Shown: one piece after another, positions 1 to 7,941 of the stretch
Layout: each line of letters opens with the position of its first letter
How positions within the stretch are numbered: position 1 is the first letter of the stretch
Source of the DNA: an uncultured Christensenellaceae bacterium
GTDB lineage: Bacteria > Bacillota > Clostridia > Christensenellales > Borkfalkiaceae
DNA: 64,000 nucleotides
NCBI GenBank assembly: GCA_910586655.1
Contig: CAJUIR010000003.1
Span: forward strand, 118,552 to 182,551
Direction: 5' to 3'
Program-made: the position numbers and the translations under genes
Notes under the pieces: generated by a model
What the model was told of the DNA's origin: nothing
What the model saw: only the letters and a program-made list of their open reading frames with translations
Database searches by the model: none

Positions 1-362
1 GAATGCTCTACGGCGCGCAAATGCAGACGATGATGCCAAAACTCAGAAGTACGAATTTCGAGGGCATGGAACTCATCCGACCTATGTATTTTATCAGGGA
101 AGCGGATATTATCGCCTGGCGCGATTACAACGAGTTAAAATTTTTACAGTGCGCCTGCAAGTTTACCGAATCTAACGCGTACGCCGATCCCGATTCCGAC
201 TCCAAACGGCAAAAGGTGAAAGCGCTCATCCGTAAACTGAAATCGGACGATCCCGAAATCGAACAGAATATTTTCAAGAGCGTCGAAAACGTGAGTTTGT
301 CCACGGTCGTCGCTTATAAAGACAAACAGGGCAACCGCCACCACTTTTTAGACGAGTATTAA
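1..362 (+). CDS. TtcA-like tRNA 2-thiocytidine synthase family ATPase, C-terminal fragment
   Basis: The reading frame enters from the left edge and stops at 360-362, so only about the last 120 residues are present. The segment LIRPMYFIREADIIAWRDYN followed by FLQCACKFTE matches the C-terminal part of TtcA-type PP-loop ATPases, where a conserved Arg-Pro-Leu-Tyr stretch is followed by a Cys-rich turn. TtcA proteins thiolate cytidine 32 of some tRNAs using ATP and an iron-sulfur cluster. The ATP-binding PP-loop would lie upstream, outside the window. TilS is less likely, since the C-terminal signature does not fit. The gene is followed by a gap and then the S10 promoter, so it is not part of the ribosomal operon. 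Confidence 0.75.
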   Translation, partial: MLYGAQMQTMMPKLRSTNFEGMELIRPMYFIREADIIAWRDYNELKFLQCACKFTESNAYADPDSDSKRQKVKALIRKLKSDDPEIEQNIFKSVENVSLSTVVAYKDKQGNRHHFLDEY

Positions 363-544
363 ACCCAACGTCCTCATTTTCAATTACTACTTTTTTTGTG
401 ATTACTGTCATTGTCGTTACCATCCTTTGCATAATGTCGCCACCGTTTAATAAAAAAATGGAGCAGAAGTTGCTTTCGCTATCTTCTATCCCATTATAAA
501 ACTATACGATATAAAAATTTTTTTCAAAAATGCCGTTTAAATCG
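363..544. other. Intergenic stretch without recognisable gene
   Basis: No coding frame with a ribosome binding site is seen here and no strong hairpin with a T-run follows the upstream gene. The stretch is AT-rich and ends at the S10 operon promoter. A long minus-strand frame crossing it (502-1101) overlaps rpsJ and is a shadow. Confidence 0.6.
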
Positions 545-573
545 TTGACAGGGATTTGCGGAAATGGTATATT
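545..573 (+). promoter_or_regulatory. Promoter of the S10-spc ribosomal operon
   Basis: TTGACA at 545-550, a 17-base spacer and TATATT at 568-573 form a near-consensus sigma-A promoter. Transcription would begin near 580, giving a leader of about 258 bases before rpsJ. Confidence 0.8.
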
Positions 574-579
574 TATTAG

Positions 580-837
580 GCTTGCGCTAAGAGCAGGCAT
601 TTTATGCTGTGCAATCGACGTATTGGGTTGAGGCGGGAAGTTACTGAAAAATCGAGGCGAGAAAGCCCCTCGGCAGATAATTTCCGCTGACAAATGTAGA
701 GGCGCGACCTCTGCGACTAACCGAGGCTTTTGCGAGAAAACACCGCAAAACGACGCGTGTTTTTTTGATAGATCTGCCTCGATACGCACGGTTGAGTTGA
801 CGCAAAGCAAACAGTTAGTATAAGAAGGAGAACAAAC
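580..837 (+). promoter_or_regulatory. Structured leader of the S10 operon
   Basis: The untranslated leader holds several segments that can pair in mutually exclusive ways. ATCGAGGC (651-658) can pair locally with CCTCG (668-672) or over a long distance with GCCTCGAT (776-783). CGAGGC (722-727) can also pair with 776-781, enclosing the hairpin at 737-763. A small AGAGG/CCTCT hairpin sits at 698-712. The ribosome binding site AGAAGGAG is at 823-830. Such leaders are known sites of ribosomal-protein feedback (for example by L4 in enterobacteria); that this one works so is inference. Confidence 0.5.
737..766 (+). terminator. Terminator-like hairpin inside the S10 leader (possible attenuator)
   Basis: AAAACAC (737-743) can pair with GTGTTTT (757-763), with CG/CG pairs inside, and is followed directly by a run of T to 766. 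The stem is AT-rich at its base, so it may be only a partial terminator. Confidence 0.45.
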
Positions 838-1137
838 ATGGCAGCACAAAAAATCAGAATCAAACTTTCGGCTTACGAACACGAACTTGTCGACGAAGCG
901 GCAAAGAGAATCGTAGAGACGATGCAGAAGGGCGGAGCGAAGATTTCGGGTCCCATTCCGCTTCCCACGGAGCGCGAGATCGTAACCATTCTCCGCAGCC
1001 CCCACAAGTATAAAGACAGCCGCGAGCAATTCGAACTTCGCACTTATAAGAGAATTATCGATATCTATTCTCCCAACGCGAAACTGCTCGACAGCATCCA
1101 CCTCCCCGCGGGCGTGGACATCAAAGTAAAACTGTAA
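838..1137 (+). CDS. rpsJ: 30S ribosomal protein uS10
   Basis: A 99-residue protein of the usual uS10 length, containing the conserved IRIKLSAYEHELVD start and the GPIPLPT and SREQFE motifs. uS10 binds 16S rRNA in the head of the small subunit and, as NusE, also partners NusB in antitermination. ATG 838 is preceded by AGAAGGAG eight bases upstream. It is the first gene of the S10 operon, behind a structured leader of about 258 bases, and rplC follows after a short gap that carries its own GGAG. Confidence 0.98.
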   Translation: MAAQKIRIKLSAYEHELVDEAAKRIVETMQKGGAKISGPIPLPTEREIVTILRSPHKYKDSREQFELRTYKRIIDIYSPNAKLLDSIHLPAGVDIKVKL

Positions 1138-1200
1138 TCCGAGAATACTTTATTAAAGGTATTGTGGATATATAAAAAAGGAAAAGGAGTGAACTTTACA

Positions 1201-1839
1201 ATGAGTAGTAAAGCAATCATCGGCCGCAAAGTGGGCATGACCCAACTGTTTGCGGAAGACGGGAAAGTGATCCCCGTAACGGTTGTGGAAGCAGGTCCCT
1301 GCCCCGTAGTGCAGGTCAAAACGGTAGAATCGGACGGTTACGTTGCGTTGAAACTCGGGTTTCTTCCCGAAAAAGAACACAACCTCAACAAGCCCGAACT
1401 CGGTCAGTTCAAAAAAGCGGGCGTTGCGCCCTGCAAGGTTTTGAAAGAAGTCCGTATCGACAGCGTAGAAGGTTACAACGTCGGAGACGCGGTGAAAGCG
1501 GACGTCTTCGCCGCGGGCGATAAAGTAGACGCAAGCGGCGTTACGAAAGGTCACGGTTACACGGGCGTCATCAAGAGATGGAACCAGCACCGTCTGAAAG
1601 AAACCCACGGCGTCGGCCCCGTTCACAGAGAGCCCGGTTCCATGGGCGCGAACAGCACGCCTTCCCGCGTGTTCAAGCACAAACACCTCGCAGGTCAGTA
1701 CGGCGTCGAAAACGTAACCATTCAGAATCTGGAAGTCGTTCGCGTCGACGCAGAGAGAAACGCGATCCTCGTGAAGGGCGCGATCCCGGGACCTAAGGGC
1801 AGCGTCGTCATGCTGAAAACGAGCGTGAAGAGCAAATAA
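1201..1839 (+). CDS. rplC: 50S ribosomal protein uL3
   Basis: A 212-residue uL3 beginning MSSKAIIGRKVGMTQLF. The conserved glutamine-bearing loop is visible as REPGSMGANSTPSRVFKHK and reaches toward the peptidyl transferase centre. An in-frame GTG-type start at 1162 would add 13 residues, but AAAAGGAG at 1182-1189 sits at the right distance from ATG 1201, which also fits the family's N-terminus. uL3 is an early assembly protein of the large subunit. Confidence 0.97.
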   Translation: MSSKAIIGRKVGMTQLFAEDGKVIPVTVVEAGPCPVVQVKTVESDGYVALKLGFLPEKEHNLNKPELGQFKKAGVAPCKVLKEVRIDSVEGYNVGDAVKADVFAAGDKVDASGVTKGHGYTGVIKRWNQHRLKETHGVGPVHREPGSMGANSTPSRVFKHKHLAGQYGVENVTIQNLEVVRVDAERNAILVKGAIPGPKGSVVMLKTSVKSK

Positions 1840-1850
1840 GGAGAAAGACC

Positions 1851-2474
1851 ATGGCAAAGGTGAAAGTTTATAATATGAAAGGCGAAGAGGTTGGCAACAT
1901 CAACCTTTCCGATAAAGTGTTCGGTGCGGAATACAACGAACCGCTCATTCATCAGGCAGTCGTAACCTATCTTTGCAATCAAAGACAGGGCACGAAATCG
2001 ACCCTTACCCGTACGGAAGTACGCGGCGGCGGCGCAAAACCTTGGCGTCAGAAGGGTACGGGCAGAGCGCGTCAGGGCTCCATCCGTGCTCCCCAGTGGA
2101 TCAAGGGCGGCGTAGTGTTCGCGCCCAAGCCCCGCGACTTCTCCAAAAAGATGAACGCGAGCGCAAAGAGAGGCGCATTGCTCTCCGCGCTTTCCAAAAA
2201 AGTAGCCGACGGCGAACTGCTTATCGTAGACGAAGTGAAAGTGACCGCGCCCAAGACCAAAGAGATGGAATCGTTCCGCAAAGCATTGAAACTTGACAAA
2301 CGTACCGTCGTAGTGATGGACGAGCCCGATCAGAACGTGATCCTCGCGGCGCGCAATCTCGAAACGCTTTCCACGATTTCCGTAGCGGAAATCAACACTT
2401 ACGAAATCGTAGCGAACTCCGTAGTTGTGCTGACGAAGGGCTCGGTGAAAAAGTTAGAGGAGGTATACGCGTAA
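1851..2474 (+). CDS. rplD: 50S ribosomal protein uL4
   Basis: 207 residues, normal for uL4. The extended exit-tunnel loop is recognisable as TRTEVRGGGAKPWRQKGTGR. uL4 binds 23S rRNA domain I and in enterobacteria also represses its own S10 operon through the leader, which makes the structured leader at 580-837 of interest; such regulation here is not demonstrated. An AAGGAG lies ten bases before the ATG. The TAA stop is directly followed by the rplW start codon, so the two are probably translationally coupled. Confidence 0.97.
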   Translation: MAKVKVYNMKGEEVGNINLSDKVFGAEYNEPLIHQAVVTYLCNQRQGTKSTLTRTEVRGGGAKPWRQKGTGRARQGSIRAPQWIKGGVVFAPKPRDFSKKMNASAKRGALLSALSKKVADGELLIVDEVKVTAPKTKEMESFRKALKLDKRTVVVMDEPDQNVILAARNLETLSTISVAEINTYEIVANSVVVLTKGSVKKLEEVYA

Positions 2475-2765
2475 ATGTTACCCCAGGATATTATTTTGAA
2501 ACCCGTACTTACCGAAAAAGGATATGACGGGATCGCGGAAAAACGCTATACGTTCAAAGTTGCGAAGTCCGCGAATAAGACGCAGATCAAGATCGCGGCA
2601 GAGCAGATGTTCGGCGTTAAAGTAAAGAGCGTAAATACCGTGACCTGCCCCGGCAAATTAAAGAGAATGGGCAGAAACGAAGGGTACACCCCTACGACGA
2701 AAAAGGCAATCATCACCTTGCGGGAAGACAGCAAACCGATCGAAGCCTTCAACTCGTTGTCGTAA
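2475..2765 (+). CDS. rplW: 50S ribosomal protein uL23
   Basis: 96 residues with the uL23 pattern ILKPVLTEKG at the start and YTFKVAKSANKTQIKIA in the middle. uL23 lies at the polypeptide exit and docks trigger factor and signal recognition particle. The start codon abuts the rplD stop with no spacer; GAGGAGG lies inside the end of rplD. Confidence 0.97.
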   Translation: MLPQDIILKPVLTEKGYDGIAEKRYTFKVAKSANKTQIKIAAEQMFGVKVKSVNTVTCPGKLKRMGRNEGYTPTTKKAIITLREDSKPIEAFNSLS

Positions 2766-2783
2766 GAAACGGAGGAATGAAAA

Positions 2784-3611
2784 ATGGCAGTCAAGAGATA
2801 TAAACCGACCTCTCCTGCACGCCGTCTGATGACGGTTCCCGTTTACGGAGAGATTTCCAAAAACAAACCCGAGCGTTCCCTGCTCGAAGATCAGCGTAAA
2901 TCGGGCGGCAGAAACAATGCCGGCAGAATTACCGTTCGTCACATCGGCGGCGGCAACAAGCGCAAATACCGTATTATTGACTTTAAACGCAATAAAGACG
3001 GCATTCCCGCAACGGTGAAAAACATTCAGTACGATCCCAACCGCAGTGCGAACATCGCGCTCCTCGTTTATGCGGACGGCGAAAAGAGATATATCCTCGC
3101 TCCCGTCGGATTGAACGCGGGCGATAAGGTGATGAGCGGCGTAAATGCAGACATCAAGGTCGGCAATGCGCTTCCGCTCTCTGCAATTCCCGTCGGTACC
3201 ATGGTTCACAACATCGAAATGAAACCCGGCCGCGGCGGTCAGATCGCAAGAAGCGCGGGCATTTCCGCTCAGATCATGGCAAAAGAGGGCGCGTATGCGA
3301 CCATCAAAATGCCCTCGGGCGAAATGCGTCTGATCCCCGTTTCCTGCAAGGCGACCATCGGTCAGGTCGGCAACGTCGAGCATGAAATCATCAGAATCGG
3401 CAAAGCGGGCAAGACGCGCCACCTCGGCGTACGTCCCACCGTCCGCGGTTCGGTCATGAACCCCAACGACCACCCTCACGGCGGCGGCGAAGGAAAATCT
3501 CCCGTCGGTCATGCGGGACCCGAAACGCCTTGGGGCAAGCCGGCGCTTGGATACAAGACGAGAAAGAAGAAGAATCCTACGAGCAGATTCATCTTAAAGA
3601 GAATCAATTAA
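2784..3611 (+). CDS. rplB: 50S ribosomal protein uL2
   Basis: 275 residues, standard uL2 length. The basic N-terminus (YKPTSPARR), the RNA-binding core and the C-terminal MNPNDHPHGGGEGK motif, which contains the conserved histidine near the peptidyl transferase centre, are all visible. ACGGAGGA precedes the ATG. uL2 joins the two ribosomal subunits and is needed for their association. Confidence 0.98.
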   Translation: MAVKRYKPTSPARRLMTVPVYGEISKNKPERSLLEDQRKSGGRNNAGRITVRHIGGGNKRKYRIIDFKRNKDGIPATVKNIQYDPNRSANIALLVYADGEKRYILAPVGLNAGDKVMSGVNADIKVGNALPLSAIPVGTMVHNIEMKPGRGGQIARSAGISAQIMAKEGAYATIKMPSGEMRLIPVSCKATIGQVGNVEHEIIRIGKAGKTRHLGVRPTVRGSVMNPNDHPHGGGEGKSPVGHAGPETPWGKPALGYKTRKKKNPTSRFILKRIN

Positions 3612-3624
3612 GGAGGGATAAAAA

Positions 3625-3903
3625 ATGTCGAGAAGCGTTAAAAAAGGACCTTACGTCGAAGCGAAACTGTTACAGCGCATCGAAGCAATGAACGAGGTCA
3701 ACGAAAAGAAGGTACTCAAAACTTGGTCGAGAGCATCGACGATTTTCCCTCAAATGGTCGGACACACCATCGCAGTTTACGACGGCCGCAAGCACGTTCC
3801 CGTATATGTCACGGAAGATATGGTCGGCTGCAAACTCGGCGAGTTCGCTCCCACGAGAACGTTCAAGGGTCATACGGCAAAAACGACCTCACCCAAGAGA
3901 TAA
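3625..3903 (+). CDS. rpsS: 30S ribosomal protein uS19
   Basis: 92 residues beginning MSRSVKKGPYVEAKLL with the typical WSRASTIFPQMVGHTIAVYDGRKHVPV core and FAPTRTFKGH near the end. uS19 binds the 16S rRNA head with uS13. AAGGAGG precedes the start. Frames overlapping it in other phases are shadows. Confidence 0.98.
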   Translation: MSRSVKKGPYVEAKLLQRIEAMNEVNEKKVLKTWSRASTIFPQMVGHTIAVYDGRKHVPVYVTEDMVGCKLGEFAPTRTFKGHTAKTTSPKR

Positions 3904-3915
3904 GGAGTATACGAG

Positions 3916-4317
3916 ATGGCATCTAATATGAAAAAGAAAGCCGAAAGGGTTGCGGAAAAGAAAGAAAAACGCCCCTTCGCAACGGCGAAATATATCAGAG
4001 TTTCTCCCTATAAAGTCAGAACGGTGTTAGACCTCATCCGCGGCAAGAGCGTGCGCGAGGCGCAGGCGATTTTGCAGCACATGACGAACGCCGGCGCACA
4101 GCCTACTTCCAAAGTGCTCATGAGCGCGGTTGCAAACGCAGAGCACAATCAGGGAATGGACAGAGGCGACTTGTACGTTGCGGAGTGCTATGCAAACGGC
4201 GGCGCTATGCTCAAAAGAATGCAGCCCGTCAGCAAAGGCAGAGGACACGCGATTTTGAAAAGAACGAGCCACATCACGGTAATTCTTGACGTGAGAAAAG
4301 CGGAGGGAGAGATATAA
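3916..4317 (+). CDS. rplV: 50S ribosomal protein uL22
   Basis: 133 residues, slightly longer than the usual 110 or so because of a lysine-rich N-terminal extension of about 20 residues before ATAKYIRVSPYKVR. The C-terminal loop PVSKGRGHAILKRTSHITV is the tunnel-lining hairpin where macrolide-resistance changes occur in other species. AAGGAG at 3902-3907 supports ATG 3916 rather than the internal methionine. Confidence 0.96.
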   Translation: MASNMKKKAERVAEKKEKRPFATAKYIRVSPYKVRTVLDLIRGKSVREAQAILQHMTNAGAQPTSKVLMSAVANAEHNQGMDRGDLYVAECYANGGAMLKRMQPVSKGRGHAILKRTSHITVILDVRKAEGEI

Positions 4318-4318
4318 T

Positions 4319-4978
4319 ATGGGACAGAAAGTAAATCCCCACGGATTGAGAGTCGGCGTAATTAAGAACTGGGATACCCAATGGTATGCCGATAAAAAAG
4401 AATTCGCGGCTTATTTGAAAGAAGACCATACCATTCGTACCTTCATCAAAAAGAAGTACTATGCGGCGGCAATTTCCAAGATCCTCATCGAGAGAGCGGC
4501 AGGCAAGATCGTCGTAACCGTTTATACGGGACGTCCCGGCGTGCTTATCGGTAAGGCGGGTTCCGAAATCGAAGTCATTAAAAAAGACCTTGCGAAAATT
4601 TCGGGCGGCAAAGCCGTTATGATCAACGTAAACGAAGTCAGAAAACCCGATGCCGACGCGCAACTTGTTGCGGAAGGCGTTGCGGCGCAACTGGAAAAAC
4701 GTATCTCTTTCCGCCGTGCGATGAAACAGGCGATCGGTAAAACGATGCGCGCAGGCGTTAAGGGCGTAAAAATGCAAGTGAGCGGCCGTCTCGACGGACG
4801 CGAAATCGCGGGTACGGAGCATTATCACGAGGGCAGCATTCCTCTGCAAACGCTCCGCGCGGATATCGATTACGGCTTTGCGGAAGCGCATACGACGTTC
4901 GGCATGATCGGCGTCAAGTGCTGGATCTACAAGGGCGAAGTCCTCAAAGGCGCCAAGAAGCCCGAAGGAGGCAGATAA
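4319..4978 (+). CDS. rpsC: 30S ribosomal protein uS3
   Basis: 219 residues with the conserved MGQKVNPHGLRVGVIK start, a KH domain whose RNA-contact turn is VLIGKAGSEIEVIK, and the C-terminal domain lining the mRNA entry channel. The start lies one base after the rplV stop, and the stop overlaps the rplP start by one base, which suggests tight translational coupling. Confidence 0.98.
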   Translation: MGQKVNPHGLRVGVIKNWDTQWYADKKEFAAYLKEDHTIRTFIKKKYYAAAISKILIERAAGKIVVTVYTGRPGVLIGKAGSEIEVIKKDLAKISGGKAVMINVNEVRKPDADAQLVAEGVAAQLEKRISFRRAMKQAIGKTMRAGVKGVKMQVSGRLDGREIAGTEHYHEGSIPLQTLRADIDYGFAEAHTTFGMIGVKCWIYKGEVLKGAKKPEGGR

Positions 4979-5427
4979 TGTTAATCCCCAAGAGAGTAAA
5001 AAGAAGAAAACAGCACCGCGGCACGCTGAAAGGCTCCGCGCAGAAGGGCAATCAGATCGCTTACGGCGAATACGGCTTGGTTTCGGAAGAAGCGGGATGG
5101 ATCAAATCCAACCAAATCGAAGCGGCGCGTATCGCAATGACCCGTTTTATCAAGCGCGGCGGCAAGGTGTGGATCGATATCTTCCCCCACAAGCCCATTA
5201 CGCGTCACCCTGCGGAAGCCCGTATGGGTTCCGGTAAAGGCGGCGTAGAATTCTGGGTTGCGGTTGTAAAACCGGGCAGAGTCATGTTTGAAATGGCGGG
5301 CGTTCCCGAAGAGATCGCAAGAGAGGCAATGCGCCTTGCGGCAAACAAATTGCCCGTAAAGTGCAAATTTATCAAGAAAGAACAGGCGGTTAGCGCCGAA
5401 AATACGACAGAAGGCGGTGAAGGTTAA
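4978..5427 (+). CDS. rplP: 50S ribosomal protein uL16
   Basis: 149 residues starting MLIPKRVKRRKQHRG; the upstream in-frame extension to 4918 lies inside rpsC and is not used. The FPHKPITRHPAEARMGSGKG segment carries the arginine that is hydroxylated in some bacteria. uL16 completes the A-site and peptidyl transferase region. The start overlaps the rpsC stop and the stop overlaps the rpmC start, each by one base. There is a C-terminal extension of about 12 residues. Confidence 0.97.
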   Translation: MLIPKRVKRRKQHRGTLKGSAQKGNQIAYGEYGLVSEEAGWIKSNQIEAARIAMTRFIKRGGKVWIDIFPHKPITRHPAEARMGSGKGGVEFWVAVVKPGRVMFEMAGVPEEIAREAMRLAANKLPVKCKFIKKEQAVSAENTTEGGEG

Positions 5428-5621
5428 TGAAAGGAAAAGAATTTCACAGCATGACCGACGTCGAATTGAATCAGAAGTTGCAGGATTTAAAGAGCGAACT
5501 TTTCAATCTTCGCTTCCGCCATGCTTCGGGACAACTTGAAAATCCTCTGTCTATCAGAACATGCAAGCGTGATATTGCGAAAGTAAACACGGAAATCCGC
5601 GCCCGTCAGGCAAAGGCGTAA
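5427..5621 (+). CDS. rpmC: 50S ribosomal protein uL29
   Basis: 64 residues, two antiparallel helices as expected, with the family hallmark LFNLRFRHASGQLENP. It sits near the exit tunnel beside uL23. The start codon shares one base with the rplP stop and a GGCGGTGA ribosome binding site lies within rplP. Confidence 0.96.
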   Translation: MKGKEFHSMTDVELNQKLQDLKSELFNLRFRHASGQLENPLSIRTCKRDIAKVNTEIRARQAKA

Positions 5622-5631
5622 GGAGGGGAAC

Positions 5632-5886
5632 ATGGAAAGAAATCTGAGAAAAGAGAGAGTCGGAATCGTTGTTTCCGATAAGATGGATAAGACGGTCGTC
5701 GTTGCGGTATCGGATAAGCGTAAACACCCCGTATACAAAAAGACGATTACTTATACAAAGAGATTCAAAGCGCACGACGAAGCGAACGAATGCGGCGTAG
5801 GCGACAAAGTTCGTATCGTCGAAACAAGGAAACTCAGCAAAGATAAAAACTGGCGGGTTGCCGAGATCGTCGAGAAGGCGAAGTAA
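5632..5886 (+). CDS. rpsQ: 30S ribosomal protein uS17
   Basis: 84 residues with the OB-fold signature RVGIVVSDKMDKTVVV and the C-terminal GDKVRIVETRKLSKDKNWRV. A primary 16S rRNA binding protein. AGGAGGGG precedes ATG 5632. Confidence 0.97.
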   Translation: MERNLRKERVGIVVSDKMDKTVVVAVSDKRKHPVYKKTITYTKRFKAHDEANECGVGDKVRIVETRKLSKDKNWRVAEIVEKAK

Positions 5887-5904
5887 TCGGAAGGAGAATG
5901 AGAT

Positions 5905-6273
5905 ATGATACAACCTCAGACTAGATTAAAAGCGGCTGACAACTCGGGTGCGAAAGAACTCATGTGCATCCGCGTGCTCGGCGGTTCCTTCCGCAGGAGC
6001 GGTAATATCGGCGACGTCATCGTGGCTTCTGTAAAGACGGCTACTCCCGGCGGCGCAGTGAAAAAGGGCGACGTCGTAAAAGCGGTCATCGTAAGAAGCG
6101 CGAAGGGCATCCGCCGTCCGGACGGAACTTATATCCGTTTCGACGATAACGCGGCAGTCATCATCGACAGCCAGAAGCAGCCCAAGGGCACCCGTATTTT
6201 TGGACCGATCGCAAGAGAGTTAAGAGAGAAAGATTATATGAGAATCATCTCCCTTGCTCCCGAGGTACTGTAA
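5905..6273 (+). CDS. rplN: 50S ribosomal protein uL14
   Basis: 122 residues, standard uL14 length, starting MIQPQTRLKAADNSGAKELM and containing VKKGDVVKAVIVRSAKGIRR. It lies at the subunit interface and is the docking site of the silencing factor RsfS. GGAAGGAG precedes the ATG. Confidence 0.98.
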   Translation: MIQPQTRLKAADNSGAKELMCIRVLGGSFRRSGNIGDVIVASVKTATPGGAVKKGDVVKAVIVRSAKGIRRPDGTYIRFDDNAAVIIDSQKQPKGTRIFGPIARELREKDYMRIISLAPEVL

Positions 6274-6284
6274 GGAGGCGCGAG

Positions 6285-6716
6285 GTGAACGTTAAAGTAA
6301 ACGACAACGTGCTCGTTATTACGGGCAAATATAAAGGTAAAAAAGGAAAAGTTCTTGCTGCGAATCCCAAAGCGGATACGGTGATCGTGGAGGGCGTTAA
6401 TATCGTCCATAAGCACGAGAAGGCAAGAAAAGCAAACGAAACGAGCAGGATCGTAACCGAGGAATCTCCCATCAATGCAAGCAACGTGGAGGTGATCTGC
6501 GATAAATGCGGAAAAGCGACGAGAGTGGGACATTCGGTTGCGGACGGAAAAAAGATCCGCGTGTGCAAGAAGTGCGGCGCGAGTCTCGATAAAGCGTTTG
6601 TGAAGAAACAGAAGGCAAAGGCGGCGGAAGAAGTCGAGGCTCCCAAGAAGAGAACGAGAAAGCGCAGCCAAAAATCGGAAGCGGCAGAGACGCCCGCCGA
6701 AGAAAACAAGGAATAA
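6285..6716 (+). CDS. rplX: 50S ribosomal protein uL24 with C-terminal extension
   Basis: 143 residues from a GTG start preceded by AAGGAGG. The first 100 or so residues are a normal uL24: a KOW motif (VLVITGKYKGKKGKVL) and a zinc-ribbon-like CDKCGKATRVGH / CKKCGASL. The last 40 residues form an extra tail rich in Lys, Arg, Ala and Glu that ordinary uL24 (about 102-105 residues) lacks and that looks disordered. uL24 starts 50S assembly. The tail's role is unknown. Confidence 0.95.
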   Translation: MNVKVNDNVLVITGKYKGKKGKVLAANPKADTVIVEGVNIVHKHEKARKANETSRIVTEESPINASNVEVICDKCGKATRVGHSVADGKKIRVCKKCGASLDKAFVKKQKAKAAEEVEAPKKRTRKRSQKSEAAETPAEENKE

Positions 6717-6734
6717 GCGGACGGAGGAAAAGTT

Positions 6735-7328
6735 ATGGCAGTGAAAAAGACTGCGGCAAAGACCGCAGAAAAACCCGTAGCGTCTGATAAAAGCAGAATG
6801 AAAGTCATGTACGATCAGGAAGTAGTTCCTTATCTCATGAAGAAATTCGGCTATAAATCCGTTATGCAGGTTCCCAGAATTGAAAAAATCGTGATCAACA
6901 CGGGCTTGGGCGATATCAAAGACAATCAGAAGTCGATGCAGATCACCGAGAACGAGTTAAAATTGATCACGGGACAGAAACCCATCTACCGCAAGGCGAC
7001 TAAGTCGGTTGCAAACTTTAAGGTAAGAGAGGGAATGACGATTGGTCTCAAAGTGACGCTTCGCGGTAAGAGAATGTACGATTTTTACGATAAACTCGTA
7101 TCCATTGCGCTTCCGCGCGTGCGCGACTTCCGCGGCGTGCCCGATAAGGCGTTCGACGGCAGGGGTAATTATTCCCTCGGCTTGAAGGAACAACTTATCT
7201 TCCCCGAAATTACGTACGATCAGGTAGAGAAGATCAGAGGCATGGACGTATGCATCGTAACTACGGCGCAGACGGACGAAGAAGCGAGAGAACTTTTGAA
7301 GGCGCTCGGAATGCCTTTCAAGCGGTAA
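6735..7328 (+). CDS. rplE: 50S ribosomal protein uL5 with N-terminal extension
   Basis: 197 residues; the usual uL5 is about 179. CGGAGG upstream of ATG 6735 supports an extra alanine- and lysine-rich N-terminus of about 20 residues before MKVMYDQEVVPYLMKKFGY. The conserved VPRIEKIVINTGLG and the C-terminal FPEITYDQVEKIRGMDVCI are present. uL5 binds 5S rRNA with uL18. Confidence 0.96.
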   Translation: MAVKKTAAKTAEKPVASDKSRMKVMYDQEVVPYLMKKFGYKSVMQVPRIEKIVINTGLGDIKDNQKSMQITENELKLITGQKPIYRKATKSVANFKVREGMTIGLKVTLRGKRMYDFYDKLVSIALPRVRDFRGVPDKAFDGRGNYSLGLKEQLIFPEITYDQVEKIRGMDVCIVTTAQTDEEARELLKALGMPFKR

Positions 7329-7339
7329 GGAGAGACAAG

Positions 7340-7525
7340 ATGGCAAAGAAGTCAATGATCAACAAACAGCAAAAGACGCCCAAGTTTTCTACGCGGGCAT
7401 ACACCCGTTGCTCGATTTGCGGAAGACCTCATGCGGTTTTGAGAAAGTACGGCATCTGCCGTATCTGTTTCCGTAATCTCGCTTACAAGGGTCAGATCCC
7501 CGGCGTGAAAAAGTCGAGTTGGTAA
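7340..7525 (+). CDS. rpsN: 30S ribosomal protein uS14, zinc-binding type
   Basis: 61 residues, the short zinc-containing type. C24, C27, C40 and C43 form the zinc site (CSICG and CRICF). ATG 7340 is preceded by AAGGAGAG; a longer frame from 7250 lies inside rplE. No second, zinc-independent uS14 is seen in the window. Confidence 0.97.
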   Translation: MAKKSMINKQQKTPKFSTRAYTRCSICGRPHAVLRKYGICRICFRNLAYKGQIPGVKKSSW

Positions 7526-7536
7526 GGAGGCAAATA

Positions 7537-7929
7537 ATGACAGATCCGATAGCAGATATGCTCACAAGAATCAGAAACGCGCTCATGGTTAAAAAAGAAA
7601 CGGTGGAAATTCCCGCTTCAAACACGAAGAGAGAGATCGCCCGTATTCTTTTTGAAGAGGGTTATGTGAAAGAGGTTAAGGAAGTCGAAGACGGTTATAA
7701 CGGTAAACTGGTTCTCACCCTCAAATATACCGAACGCAACCAATCGGTAATCAGCGGACTCGAAAGGGTAAGTAAGCCCGGTCTCCGTTCTTACAGCGGT
7801 GCGAAAACGATGCCCAAAGTCCTCGGCGGCTTCGGAATCGCAATCGTTTCCACCAATAAAGGTATCATGACGGATAAGCAGGCAAAAGCCAACAACGTTG
7901 GCGGCGAAGTGCTCTGCTACGTCTATTAA
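7537..7929 (+). CDS. rpsH: 30S ribosomal protein uS8
   Basis: 130 residues beginning MTDPIADMLTRIRNA, the family N-terminus, and ending GGEVLCYVY. AAGGAGG at 7524-7530 places the start at ATG 7537; an earlier GTG-type start at 7519 overlaps rpsN. uS8 binds the central domain of 16S rRNA and represses the spc operon in enterobacteria. Confidence 0.97.
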   Translation: MTDPIADMLTRIRNALMVKKETVEIPASNTKREIARILFEEGYVKEVKEVEDGYNGKLVLTLKYTERNQSVISGLERVSKPGLRSYSGAKTMPKVLGGFGIAIVSTNKGIMTDKQAKANNVGGEVLCYVY

Positions 7930-7941
7930 GGAGGGGGAACT

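Noticed and set aside
502..1101. 199-codon minus-strand frame over the S10 leader and rpsJ
   Set aside because: It is antisense to rpsJ, has no ribosome binding site and no family-like sequence.
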